Origin: Pseudonocardia sp.
GTDB lineage: Bacteria; Actinomycetota; Actinomycetes; Mycobacteriales; Pseudonocardiaceae
Reading direction: 5' to 3'
Assembly (NCBI RefSeq): GCF_029263155.1
Contig: NZ_JAJCYB010000068.1
Location: forward strand, 1-36,293
Length of the DNA: 36,293 nucleotides
The notes under the pieces were generated by a model. It saw only the letters and a list, made by a program, of their open reading frames with translations, was not told the DNA's origin and ran no database searches. Positions 7,252 to 14,823 of this stretch are shown here, piece by piece. The stretch's first letter is position 1; every line of letters starts with the position of its first letter. The position numbers were made by a program, and so were the translations under genes.

Positions 7252-8448
7252 TCAGCGGAAGGTCAGCACCGACGCGGTGAACCCGTGCAGGTGGTTGCGC
7301 CCGCCGACCGGGCCGATCTCGCCCGCCGCGAAGAAGCCCGCGATGCCCGACCCGCCGCCGAGCGTGCGGCGCAGCGCCTGCACGTCGTGGTCGGCGTCGG
7401 GGAACATCGTCGTGCCCCGACCGTTGCAGGAGAACAGCAGCGCACCGCGCGCCGGGTCCGGCCCCAGCAGTTCGGTCAGGTCCTCCCCCGCGCCCGCGGC
7501 GTCGCGCACCTGGAACCGCACCGTCTGGCCCACCTCGACGACGTCCCCGATCGCGACGGCGCCGGTGGCCTCGTCGACCCCGGTGACGCCGCGGACGAGG
7601 AAGTCGCCGCGGCCGTGGTCGTCGGCGTACTCGTTCATCGCGATGCCCACGTGCAGCCCGCGGGCCGCCAGCTCCTGCTCGGCGGGCGGCAGCGACGTCA
7701 CGATCTCGGCGAGGCGCCGGTAGGCGGGTGACCCGGCCAGCTCGAGCAGCACGTTGCGCTCGACCCGGGTGACCACCATCGCCGGTCCGATCGGGCGGCA
7801 CCCCTGGCTGACGACGGTGCGGGCGGAGACGTCACCGCCCAGCAGCACGCCGACGCCACCGCGGTCGTGGATCTCCCCGTCCAGGAACAGGCGGTTGGCC
7901 CCCGGCCCGCCCGGTGCGCCCGTCAGGCCGCCGACCAGTGGGAACCCCGGCATCGTGGAGTTGCCGTGCTGGAGGAAACCGCCCACGGGGAACGAGTACG
8001 GGTCGACGACGAGCGCGGCCACCCGGTCGTCCGAGCGCCGCTCGGGCAGGCCCGGGAACCGGACCGCGCCGTCGTGCTGCTCGGCCGTGAGCCGGAACGG
8101 GCGGACCGTGACGCCGGGCAACGTGGCCGCCCACACCGCGACGGCCGGGCCGTGCTCCACCCCGCGCCCGTCGCCGATGACGCCTCCCGCCGTGCCGCCG
8201 ACGGTGACACCGGCGCCGGCCAGTTCCATGGCCCGCCTGCCCGCGGCAGCCGCGGCGTCCCCGCCGAGCCGCCCGGGCGCAACGAAGATCCAGACCAGGT
8301 CGGGGACGGTCCCGCGGAGCGGTTCGAGGGCCTGGGCGACGGCTACCTCGGCCGCACCCTCCAGGTCGGGCCCCACGGCGAGACCGTCGCCGAAGCGGCG
8401 GTCGGTCGGCATCACGGCCGCCTCGTCCTGCGCCTCGCTCCCGGTCAT
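7252..8448 (-). CDS. FIST domain protein (FIST_N and FIST_C)
   Basis: A 398-residue protein with a FIST N-terminal half (VPDLVWIFVAPGRLGGDAAAAA, then VGGTAGGVIGDGRGVEHGPAVAVWAA) and a C-terminal FIST_C half ending GGGSGIAGFFAAGEIGPVGGRNHLHGFTASVL, the family hallmark. FIST modules are predicted small-ligand sensors found alone or fused to signalling domains; here no output domain is present, so it would act as a soluble sensor or carrier. The start at the ATG at 8448 gives the shortest plausible N-terminus; a CACGAT box six bases upstream would allow a leaderless transcript. A Nur-like motif lies 76-90 bases upstream, but any link to nickel is speculative. Confidence 0.85.
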   Translation of the reverse strand: MTGSEAQDEAAVMPTDRRFGDGLAVGPDLEGAAEVAVAQALEPLRGTVPDLVWIFVAPGRLGGDAAAAAGRRAMELAGAGVTVGGTAGGVIGDGRGVEHGPAVAVWAATLPGVTVRPFRLTAEQHDGAVRFPGLPERRSDDRVAALVVDPYSFPVGGFLQHGNSTMPGFPLVGGLTGAPGGPGANRLFLDGEIHDRGGVGVLLGGDVSARTVVSQGCRPIGPAMVVTRVERNVLLELAGSPAYRRLAEIVTSLPPAEQELAARGLHVGIAMNEYADDHGRGDFLVRGVTGVDEATGAVAIGDVVEVGQTVRFQVRDAAGAGEDLTELLGPDPARGALLFSCNGRGTTMFPDADHDVQALRRTLGGGSGIAGFFAAGEIGPVGGRNHLHGFTASVLTFR

Positions 8449-8523
8449 CGGTCCATCGTGACAGCCGGGGACCGGTCGAGCCACTGCCTCGGCCGAGCGG
8501 TGCAGTCACGCGTCCCATTCTAT

Positions 8524-8538
8524 TGCATCAGTATTGCA
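8524..8538. promoter_or_regulatory. Nur-like inverted repeat
   Basis: TGCAT-N5-TTGCA at 8524-8538 matches nine of ten positions of the nickel regulator Nur box described for Streptomyces (TGCAA-N5-TTGCA). It sits in a locally AT-rich patch 8 bases after the sodX stop and 76 bases upstream of the FIST start. The context with nickel superoxide dismutase makes the match worth recording, but a single short motif can occur by chance. Confidence 0.3.
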
Positions 8539-8546
8539 GAAAGCAG

Positions 8547-8867
8547 CTATTTGCTGACGCCAGGCGGCAGTACTCGGAGGCGGCCGGGCCGGGGCCACAT
8601 CCGGAATCGCACGACCCCGATGACGTTCGCCACGCCGAGCATTCGAGAATCGGTCGACGCCTCCGGGAAGTCACCCAGCACCCACCACCCGCCGGGCTCG
8701 GGTCGGACCGCTCGCTTGACCGACAGCTGCTCCGGGCGTGCTGACCAGCGCACGAGCACGACGTCGCCCGTCGCGGGCGGTGCACCGAAACGCACGAGCA
8801 CCACGTCGCCGTCACCCACCGTCGGGGACATCGACGGACCTCGCACCACCACTCGGCGCCACCTCAT
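8547..8867 (-). CDS. sodX: Nickel superoxide dismutase maturation peptidase
   Basis: A 106-residue S26-type signal peptidase homologue. The Ser nucleophile is Ser12 in RGPSMSPT and the general base Lys51 in LSVKRAV; the later GGWWVLGDFPEASTDSR block is the expected box with Asp and Ser. It lacks the membrane helix of type I signal peptidases. In actinobacteria this gene (sodX or cbiY-like) lies beside sodN and removes the leader of the Ni-SOD precursor so that His1 becomes the free amino end needed for nickel binding. Here it is divergent from sodN across 87 bases, which supports the assignment strongly. Confidence 0.9.
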   Translation of the reverse strand: MRWRRVVVRGPSMSPTVGDGDVVLVRFGAPPATGDVVLVRWSARPEQLSVKRAVRPEPGGWWVLGDFPEASTDSRMLGVANVIGVVRFRMWPRPGRLRVLPPGVSK

Positions 8868-8954
8868 GGCATATCTCCGTCCGGTCCCGGGAAAGCACCG
8901 AGAGTAGGGTGACGGAAACGAGATCGATCAACTCTCAGGAAGGACGACACGCGG

Positions 8955-9359
8955 ATGCTGTCCCGTATTCTCCGCCCGCGGCTGGAGGCCACCGCACACT
9001 GTGACCTCCCCTGCGGCGTGTACGACCCCGCCCAGGCCCGCATCGAGGCCGAGTCGGTCAAGGCCATCCAGGAGAAGTACCAGGGCAACGACGACCCGGC
9101 CTTCCGCGCGCGGGCGATCGACATCAAGGAGCAGCGCTCCGACCTGGTCAAGCACCACCTCTGGGTGCTGTGGACCGACTACTTCAAGCCCCCGCACTTC
9201 GAGAAGTACCCGGAGCTGCACGAGCTGTTCAACAAGGCCACCAAGGCCGCGGGCGCGTCCGGCACGAAGGCGTCGAACGACCCGGCCACCGGCCAGGAGC
9301 TGCTCGACCTGATCGCCCAGATCGACAAGATCTTCTGGGAGACCAAGCAGGCGGCCTGA
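8955..9359 (+). CDS. sodN: Nickel superoxide dismutase precursor
   Basis: Ni-SOD, which converts superoxide to oxygen and hydrogen peroxide in the cytoplasm. The 134-residue precursor has a 14-residue leader (MLSRILRPRLEATA) followed by the nickel hook HCDLPCG, in which the amino group of His, its side chain, and Cys2 and Cys6 bind nickel once the leader is cut. The rest, including VYDPAQARIEAESVKAIQEKY, matches the all-helical Ni-SOD fold along its whole length. AGGAAGGA at 8937-8944 is a good ribosome site 10 bases from the ATG. The divergent sodX supplies the leader peptidase. A strong hairpin follows the stop. Confidence 0.97.
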   Translation: MLSRILRPRLEATAHCDLPCGVYDPAQARIEAESVKAIQEKYQGNDDPAFRARAIDIKEQRSDLVKHHLWVLWTDYFKPPHFEKYPELHELFNKATKAAGASGTKASNDPATGQELLDLIAQIDKIFWETKQAA

Positions 9360-9369
9360 CCCCAGGCCT

Positions 9370-9420
9370 CGAACGGCGGCGCCGACCAGCGGGAACGCTG
9401 GGCGGCGCCGCTGTCGTTCG
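9370..9420 (+). terminator. Long GC-rich hairpin after sodN
   Basis: Nested inverted arms run from CGAAC (9370-9374) to GTTCG (9416-9420), with GGCGGCGCC copies on both sides and an apical CAGCG-GGAA-CGCTG stem-loop at 9387-9400. The structure begins 11 bases after the sodN stop and is the likely terminator of this highly expressed gene. There is no T-run, as is common in actinobacteria. Confidence 0.7.
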
Positions 9421-9455
9421 CGGGAGGTGTCGGTGGGCCTGGCTAGCCTGCCGGG

Positions 9456-10103
9456 ATGGACGAGACGACCGCGGAGCTGCGGGACGCGCACGACGAGCTG
9501 GCCGAGCTGTACGCCGAGCGCCTCGCGGACTCGCTCGACCGGGCGCCGGTGGATCGCGCGGTGCTCGGCCTGTTCTGCGACCTGTTGGCCGAGCGCGACG
9601 GTGGCGCAGCGGTCGGGGACATCGGCTGTGGATCGGGCCGGATGTCGGGGTACCTCGCCCGCCGCGGGCCGGCGCCGCACGGCATCGACCTCTCGCCGGA
9701 GATGGTGCGCGTGGCCCGCCGCGACCATCCGGGGATCCCGTTCGAGGTCGCCGACCTGCGCCGACTGCCGTTCGCCGACGGGGAGCTGTCGGGCGTGCTG
9801 TGCTGGTACTCGCTGATGTACCTGCCGCCCGCCGAGCGGCCACGCGGTTTCGCCGAGCTCGCCCGGGTGGTGCGGCCCGGGGGCCTGCTCGCCACGGCGT
9901 TCAAGCTGGGCGACGACCGGGTCCGTCGCGGCGGGCGGTCCGTCGGGGTCGAGTTCGACGTCTACTGGCTGTCGATGGGTGAGATGGAGCGCCGGCTGGT
10001 CACAGCGGGGTTCCGCATCGTCTTCCGGGGCGAGGGACCGCCCTCGCCCGACGACCTCGCGCCGCCCCAGTGCTACGGCTACGTCGTCGCCGAGCGCGGG
10101 TGA
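9456..10103 (+). CDS. Class I SAM-dependent methyltransferase
   Basis: A 215-residue methyltransferase with motif I GDIGCGSGR at 54-62, the acidic end of strand 2 in HGIDLSPEMV, motif II-like FEVADLRRLPF and post-motif LARVVRPGGLLATAFK, the Methyltransf_11 pattern. The substrate is unknown. The ATG lies 7 bases after a TAGCCT box at 9443-9448 with no ribosome site, so a leaderless transcript is likely. It stands alone, convergent with cinA 24 bases downstream, and nothing nearby suggests a pathway. Confidence 0.88.
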   Translation: MDETTAELRDAHDELAELYAERLADSLDRAPVDRAVLGLFCDLLAERDGGAAVGDIGCGSGRMSGYLARRGPAPHGIDLSPEMVRVARRDHPGIPFEVADLRRLPFADGELSGVLCWYSLMYLPPAERPRGFAELARVVRPGGLLATAFKLGDDRVRRGGRSVGVEFDVYWLSMGEMERRLVTAGFRIVFRGEGPPSPDDLAPPQCYGYVVAERG

Positions 10104-10127
10104 GATCGACGTGGTGGGGACTTCGGC

Positions 10128-11396
10128 TCACCCACGGACGGCGCGCAGCAGCAGGTGCATCCCCACGTCCGTCGCGCGCTCCCGCACGTCGGCCCGACCG
10201 CCCGGCAGCTGTGGGTCGCGGGCCAGCACCAGCCCGTCCCCGGTGGTCACGCAGAAGCAGACGTACCCGACGGGCTTGGCCGCCGTGCCGCCGTCCGGCC
10301 CGGCCACCCCGGTGATCCCGATGCCGACGTCGGCGCCGAACCGCTTGCGCGCGCCGTCGGCCAGCGCCCGCGCCACCTCCGGGGACACGGCACCGTGCGC
10401 GGCGATCAACTCCGCCGGCACGTCGAGCAACGCGGTCTTGGCCTCGTTCGAGTACGCCACCACCCCGCCCGCCACGTATGCGCTCGACCCGGCCCGGTCC
10501 ACGAGCCGCGACGCCAGCATCCCCCCGGTGCACGACTCCCCGGTCGCCACCGTCGCGCCCTTCGCCAGCAGGCCGGCGGCCACCAGCTCGTCGGTGCCGG
10601 CACCGTCCGCGCTGACCAGGTGCCTGGCGTGCCGCTGCGCCAGCTCCGACGCCAGCGCGGCGGCCGTGTCCTCGGCACCCGGGCGCGGGCGCAGGTCCAC
10701 CTCCAGCTCGGAACGGCGCAGGCAGGTGGTCACCTCGACGTCGCGGACGTCGAGCTCCCGCAGCGTGGCGGCGATCTCGGACTCGGGCAGCCCGAAGTAG
10801 CGCAGCGACCGCGACGCCGCCCGCGGCACCCCGGCCAGCAGCTCGGCCAGCGGCTCGGACGCCAGCGCGGCGGGCCACATCCCCTGCAGCTCGCGCGGCG
10901 GTCCGGGCAGCACGACGACCAGCGGGCCGGCCGTGCGCACGACCAGCCCCGGTGCGGTGCCGACCGGCGCCAGCGCGACCGCCCCGCGCGGCACCATCGC
11001 CTGCTTGCGGTTGGCCTCCTCCAGCGCCGGCCCGTCGAACCCGGTGCGGGCGGCCCACGCGGCGAGGATGGCGGCGATGTGGGCGCGCATCGGTTCGTCG
11101 AGCTCCAGCGGCACACCCGCGAACCCGGCGACGACCTCGGCGGTCAGGTCGTCGGCCGTCGGCCCGAGCCCGCCGCTGGTGACGACCAGTGCGGCCCCGG
11201 CGTCGGCGGCGAAGCGCAGCGCGGCGGCGAGGTCGTCGGGCCGGTCGCCGACGACGAGCACGTGCGACACCTCGAACCCGAGCCCACCCAGCTCCCGGGC
11301 CACCCAGGGACCGTTCCTGTCGGAGATCGCGCCGGTGAGCAGCTCGCTCCCGGTGACGACGACCGCGGCCCGCGGCCGTACCGATGCTTCGCCCAT
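10128..11396 (-). CDS. cinA: CinA family protein with nicotinamide-nucleotide amidase domain
   Basis: A 422-residue full-length CinA: an N-terminal MoaB/MogA-like domain (AVVVTGSELLTGAISDRNG, then VVTSGGLGPTADDLT near residues 65-80) and a C-terminal PncC-type domain with ATGESCTGGMLASRL and GIGITGVAGPDGGT. CinA proteins hydrolyse ADP-ribose and deamidate NMN in pyridine nucleotide recycling; in some bacteria the gene is linked to competence. In-frame upstream sequence back to 11684 runs through a tandem repeat and is not protein-like, so the ATG at 11396 is preferred. A TAGCGT box at 11404-11409 lies 7 bases upstream, suggesting a leaderless message. Confidence 0.93.
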   Translation of the reverse strand: MGEASVRPRAAVVVTGSELLTGAISDRNGPWVARELGGLGFEVSHVLVVGDRPDDLAAALRFAADAGAALVVTSGGLGPTADDLTAEVVAGFAGVPLELDEPMRAHIAAILAAWAARTGFDGPALEEANRKQAMVPRGAVALAPVGTAPGLVVRTAGPLVVVLPGPPRELQGMWPAALASEPLAELLAGVPRAASRSLRYFGLPESEIAATLRELDVRDVEVTTCLRRSELEVDLRPRPGAEDTAAALASELAQRHARHLVSADGAGTDELVAAGLLAKGATVATGESCTGGMLASRLVDRAGSSAYVAGGVVAYSNEAKTALLDVPAELIAAHGAVSPEVARALADGARKRFGADVGIGITGVAGPDGGTAAKPVGYVCFCVTTGDGLVLARDPQLPGGRADVRERATDVGMHLLLRAVRG

Positions 11397-11509
11397 GCTC
11401 CGGACGCTACCCGGGGCACGGTCGCTCGCGCCGGGATCCCGGCCCGCTCGGCCGCCCGCGCGCGCAGGTGCGTCCTGCGCGCCGCCGACGGCACGCGGGA
11501 GCCGGTTCA

Positions 11510-11675
11510 GCGCGCGAACCCACCCGCGGCGCGCGGGACCCACCCGCAGCGCGCGGGACCCCAGCCGCTCGACCGGCCCGCGCGCCGGAACGCGTCCCGC
11601 GCGCCGCCGGCAGCGCGCGAAACCGCCCGCGGCGCGCGAAACCGCCGGCAGCGCGCGAAACCGCCCGCGGCGCGA
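11510..11675. repeat. Tandem 19-bp GC-rich repeats
   Basis: Units beginning GCGCGCGAA or GCGCGCGGG and ending CCCGCG or CCGGCA recur every 19-20 bases. Three diverged units occupy about 11510-11568, then after an irregular stretch three near-identical units fill 11613-11669 and a partial one starts at 11670. The block fills most of the 318-base region between cinA and the patatin gene. A minus-strand reading frame crosses it but only yields low-complexity Arg/Ala/Gly-rich sequence. Copy number is likely to vary. Apart from the cinA -10 box nothing else is visible in this gap. Confidence 0.8.
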
Positions 11676-11714
11676 GCCACCCATGGGGGTGCGGTGGCCA
11701 CCGGCGGCGCCGCG

Positions 11715-12641
11715 TCAGTGCGCGCACGCCAGGGCCGCCACCGCGGACTCGTCCCCCACCCGCACGGCCTCGGCGACCACGACCGGATCGCCGCACAGCG
11801 CGCCCATCCCCACCGACCGGGACGGACCCAGCGCCATCAGGTGCGCCGGCCCGCGGCCGGGGTGCGCGGCGTCGGTGACGATCTGCAGGTCGGCGCCGTA
11901 GCGCCGCGAGCCCTGGGCCACGGTCCCCAGCCCCGGCACCACGCGGTCCAGCGCGCGGGCCCAGAAGGACAGGTCCGCCGAGGTGTGGATCTCCGACTCC
12001 GGCCGGCACACCAGCGCCAGCACGTGGGTGGCACCGCCGCGCAGGGCCCGGGCCAGCGCGAGCGGCTCGCCCACCGAGCCGTCGACCCACCGGCGACCGG
12101 CGTGCTCCACCGGCGGCCCGGCGAGCAGCGGGATGGCGGCGGTGGCGCGCAGGCCCCGGCGCCAGTCGTCGGCGGTGCGCAGTCCGGTGAGCACGTGCGG
12201 GGTGAGGTCGGCCGAGTCGGTGGCGACGACGTGCAGCGGGACCGGGCTGTCGCCCAACCGCTCCCACGACAGCGGCTTGGTGCCACCGAGCACGGAGACG
12301 ATCAGGTGGTCGAGCGACACGACCGGGCGCCGGGTGCCGAGGCGGCGCAGGTCGATGAACCGGGTCGACGCGAGGTCCTCGGGGAACGCGGCGGCACCCC
12401 GGTCCGCGGCTCCGGTGACGAACGACGCCGCGGAGACCGCACCCGACGACGCGCCGTACACCTCGTCGAACGACTCCCGCAGGCCGGCGCGGTCGAGCGC
12501 GTGCAACATCCCCGCGACGTACGCCCCGCGCATCCCTCCCCCACCGATGACGAGGGCGACACGGTTCCCGTCGGCTCGCCGACCGACGTCGCGGCGGGCA
12601 AGGAGCACCCGGAGCACGTCCCGGTCACCGCGTGCGGTCAT
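11715..12641 (-). CDS. Patatin-like phospholipase family protein
   Basis: A 308-residue patatin-family serine hydrolase. The oxyanion loop GGGGMRG is at 33-39, the nucleophile Ser65 in the GASSG elbow at 63-67, and the second dyad residue Asp187 in WVDGS. These are the complete catalytic elements of cytoplasmic bacterial patatins (RssA/YlbK-type), which hydrolyse acyl esters of lipids. No signal peptide is seen; the first 25 residues are basic. The TAGGAT box at 12648-12653 lies six bases before the ATG, indicating a leaderless transcript. Its neighbours give no clue to the substrate. Confidence 0.9.
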   Translation of the reverse strand: MTARGDRDVLRVLLARRDVGRRADGNRVALVIGGGGMRGAYVAGMLHALDRAGLRESFDEVYGASSGAVSAASFVTGAADRGAAAFPEDLASTRFIDLRRLGTRRPVVSLDHLIVSVLGGTKPLSWERLGDSPVPLHVVATDSADLTPHVLTGLRTADDWRRGLRATAAIPLLAGPPVEHAGRRWVDGSVGEPLALARALRGGATHVLALVCRPESEIHTSADLSFWARALDRVVPGLGTVAQGSRRYGADLQIVTDAAHPGRGPAHLMALGPSRSVGMGALCGDPVVVAEAVRVGDESAVAALACAH

Positions 12642-13116
12642 CCGCGGATCCTATGGTCGGGCCCCGCGCGCACCGTGCCGGATCCGCCGACACCCCGTGT
12701 CCGGATGGAGGACTCGCGCACTCCCTCGCGAGTCGGCCGCCCGGGCCCGGCGGGATCCGCGGCCCGGACAGCACGCCGCCGGCCCGGACCCGTGGTCCGG
12801 ACCGGCGGCGGCGCGCCTGCCCCGCTCCCCAGCGGCGGCGCCGTGCTCAAGGAGTCGACGACCGGCCCCCGGGATACCGCTGGTCCGCTCCTCGTCGGTG
12901 ATCCGCGACACGGCGACGCCGGCCGCGATCAGGAACGCGCCCGGCGAGACGCCCTGGACCGCCCCGATGGGGACGCCGGCCGGGCTCGCGACGTCGACGG
13001 GCACCAGTGGGCGGGCGGCACCGGCGCCACGAGCGGGTCGCGGTCGGCGAGCGGGTCGGTACCGCCCACCCACCTCCCCACGCCGCCGAGCTGCGCGGTC
13101 GACCGGGAGCGGGTGG
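12642..13116. other. Gene-poor gap with hairpins and possible decayed gene
   Basis: This 475-base stretch has no convincing gene. It holds the patatin -10 box, a hairpin GACTCGCG/CGCGAGTC at 12711-12734 and another CCGGACC/GGTCCGG at 12784-12800, either of which could end the thioesterase transcript arriving from the right on the minus strand. Between about 12870 and 13060 the minus strand reads as protein-like text (for example VPIGAVQGVSPGAFLIAAG) that begins and ends without sensible boundaries and changes frame, so it may be the remains of a gene. I do not recognise the family. Confidence 0.35.
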
Positions 13117-13542
13117 TCAGCCGATCCCCAGTACCCCCGGGTCCGTGGCCAGCTTGCGCAGCTGCTCCCGCGGGTCGGGGAGCAACCGGCGCGCCCGGCT
13201 GTCCAGCAGGCCCATCACGCAGGTGATCTCCGCGGCCACGACGCCGTCGAGGCGGCGCAGCGTCTGCGCGATCCGGAACGTCTTGCCCTCGCCGAACCCG
13301 ACGCGGGCGTCGACGTCGAGCTCGTCGCCGTAGCGCAGCTCGCGCAGGAACCGGCACGTCGTCTCCAGCAGCACGATCCCCACGCCCTGCTCCAGCATCT
13401 GCGGCATGGAGCAGCCGGCGGCGGCGAGCAGCTCGCTGCGGGCGTGCTCGCCGTAGCGGTGGTAGATGGCGTGGTTGAGGTGGCCGTTGACGTCCACCTC
13501 GTAGCTGCGGACACCGACACGGACCGAGAAGTCACCCGACAC
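13117..13542 (-). CDS. Acyl-CoA thioesterase, hotdog fold
   Basis: A 141-residue single hotdog-domain protein of the YbgC/4-hydroxybenzoyl-CoA thioesterase group. The catalytic motif region reads YEVDVNGHLNHAIYHRYGEHAR, with Asp17 as the probable catalytic residue and the following GHLNH typical of the family. Members hydrolyse acyl-CoA thioesters, releasing free acid and CoA. Length is normal and the ATG at 13542 sits right before the first strand. It is preceded, on the same strand, by the DUF2795 gene 66 bases away. A role with aromatic acids is possible given pob/pca genes elsewhere but is not shown by context. Confidence 0.88.
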   Translation of the reverse strand: MSGDFSVRVGVRSYEVDVNGHLNHAIYHRYGEHARSELLAAAGCSMPQMLEQGVGIVLLETTCRFLRELRYGDELDVDARVGFGEGKTFRIAQTLRRLDGVVAAEITCVMGLLDSRARRLLPDPREQLRKLATDPGVLGIG

Positions 13543-13608
13543 CCGGCCATGGTCCCCCGACGTGGACGAGCACGACGACCCGGGACCGGCCGCGGTCCTC
13601 CGGGGCGA

Positions 13609-13896
13609 TCAGCTGCTGTCGCGCGCGGCGACCTGCACGGCCGGCGCCACCCGGTAGGCGGGGCGCTGCGCCGGGGGCCGACGGGGTGCGACGGAGGCGA
13701 GACCGAGCGCCACGAACACGGCCGGGAGATCGGGGTAGTCGCCGGGCGGCAGGGCCCACAGCTCGGCCCGCGTGGAGGCGTCGGCGCCGTAGTCCTCGGC
13801 GTGGATGATCAGCTGCCACTTCGCGGCCGGGAAGGCCAGACCCGCCAGTACGTGCCGGACCCGCTGCAGATCGGCCTGCGTACCCCTGCGCATCAT
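13609..13896 (-). CDS. DUF2795 domain protein
   Basis: A 95-residue protein whose first 65 residues match DUF2795: LQRVRHVLAGLAFPAAKWQLIIHAEDYGADA, then ALPPGDYPDLPAVFVALG. The family is small, basic or neutral, common in actinobacteria and without a known function; it often lies by stress genes. The last 30 residues are Ala/Pro/Arg-rich and probably disordered. Two adjacent ATGs are possible; an AGGAGAA ribosome site lies 5-10 bases upstream of 13896, which fixes the start. It is divergent from the STAS gene at 14098, so shared stress control is conceivable. Confidence 0.8.
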   Translation of the reverse strand: MMRRGTQADLQRVRHVLAGLAFPAAKWQLIIHAEDYGADASTRAELWALPPGDYPDLPAVFVALGLASVAPRRPPAQRPAYRVAPAVQVAARDSS

Positions 13897-14097
13897 GGTG
13901 TTCTCCTCTGGTGGACCCCTCGCGGGCCATGCGCCGATGTACCCCACGTCACACCACCGCAAACACTGCGTACCCCTCCGAACCGGTGACGCAGGGGGGC
14001 GTGTTGTGCCCGTTCCGGCACCGGTCGTAGGGTTGCCCGGCGGCTCGATCAACGGCCCGCGCGTCCTGTCCGCGATCCCCTGGAGGAGCCGGTTCGC

Positions 14098-14487
14098 ATG
14101 AGCGGCGATCTCCCCGTCGACGACGGGGCGCCCGGTGACCCCGGCGAGGTCATCCGGTTCGACGTGGTCGACCACGGTCCCGACGCACGGGTGGTGCACG
14201 TCGTGGGCGAGATCGACACCCTGACGGCCCCGCTGCTGCGTGGCCAGCTCGACGAGCAGATCGCGGCGGTCCCGCTGCTGGTCCTGGACCTGTCCGACGT
14301 CACGTTCCTCGGCTCGGCGGGATTGGCCGTGCTGGTCGCGGCGAAGGACGACTCCGACCGCCGCGGCCACCGGCTGCGGCTGGTGTGCGGCTCGCGGATC
14401 GTCACCCGCGCGCTGCAGTCCACCGGGCTGCTCACGCTGTTCGACACGGCCGACGGGGTGCCGGAGGCGCTCGACGTCACCGCCTGA
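14098..14487 (+). CDS. STAS domain anti-sigma factor antagonist (first of three)
   Basis: A 129-residue SpoIIAA/RsbV-like protein. The STAS fold runs from about residue 18 (VIRFDVVDHGPDARVVHVVGEIDTLTAPLL) to 125, and the phosphorylation loop is DVTFLGSAGLAVL with the target Ser in GSAG. Unphosphorylated antagonists bind RsbW-type anti-sigma kinases and free the sigma factor. A UsfX/SigF pair lies 17 kb away in this window, as do two further STAS genes. A GGAGGAG ribosome site precedes the ATG. The stop is only 10 bases from tRNA-Sec, so read-through transcription of selC is possible. Confidence 0.9.
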   Translation: MSGDLPVDDGAPGDPGEVIRFDVVDHGPDARVVHVVGEIDTLTAPLLRGQLDEQIAAVPLLVLDLSDVTFLGSAGLAVLVAAKDDSDRRGHRLRLVCGSRIVTRALQSTGLLTLFDTADGVPEALDVTA

Positions 14488-14497
14488 GTGCACGCAC

Positions 14498-14593
14498 GGA
14501 GGCGTAAGGGTGCCTGGTGGCCCCCGCGGTCTTCAACACCGACGTGGTCGAGCATCTCGGCCAGGCGGGTTCGATTCCCGTCCGCCTCCGCCA
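14498..14593 (+). tRNA. selC: Selenocysteine tRNA, anticodon TCA
   Basis: A 96-base gene ending in encoded GCCA. The acceptor GGAGGCG at 14498-14504 pairs with CGCCTCC, the anticodon loop CTTCAAC at 14531-14537 presents TCA (14533-14535) to read UGA, and the extra-long variable arm is an 8-bp stem, TGGTCGAG and CTCGGCCA at 14545-14563, with a CAT loop. The T-loop is TTCGATT. Extended D-arm and large variable arm are the marks of tRNA-Sec, which is charged with Ser and converted by SelA. The eighth acceptor pair is a T-C mismatch, so the 13-bp acceptor/T helix seems to be built 7+6 rather than the bacterial 8+5. Only the amidase separates it from selD. Confidence 0.95.
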
Positions 14594-14823
14594 CTCCCCG
14601 TCGCCGTCACGGCGGGTCGACCGCCGGGCTCCGGTGACGCGAACGCCCGCGATCCGCCGTCATGCGAGGTTCCACACCGCCGTCGACGACGACACCGAGT
14701 CGATGCTCGGCGCCGCGTGCCCCGTCCGCCTGCCATCCGCACCCGGCGCCGGATCGGGCACCGCTGATCCTGCGTCCGGCGGGTCGTTTCCCGATAACCC
14801 CTGATCAGTGCCATGGTGGAGGG

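Noticed and set aside
11507..11701. A small minus-strand gene in the 19-bp repeats
   Set aside because: Its translation simply mirrors the DNA repeat (ARRGRFRA-like) and there is no ribosome site or homology that I recognise.
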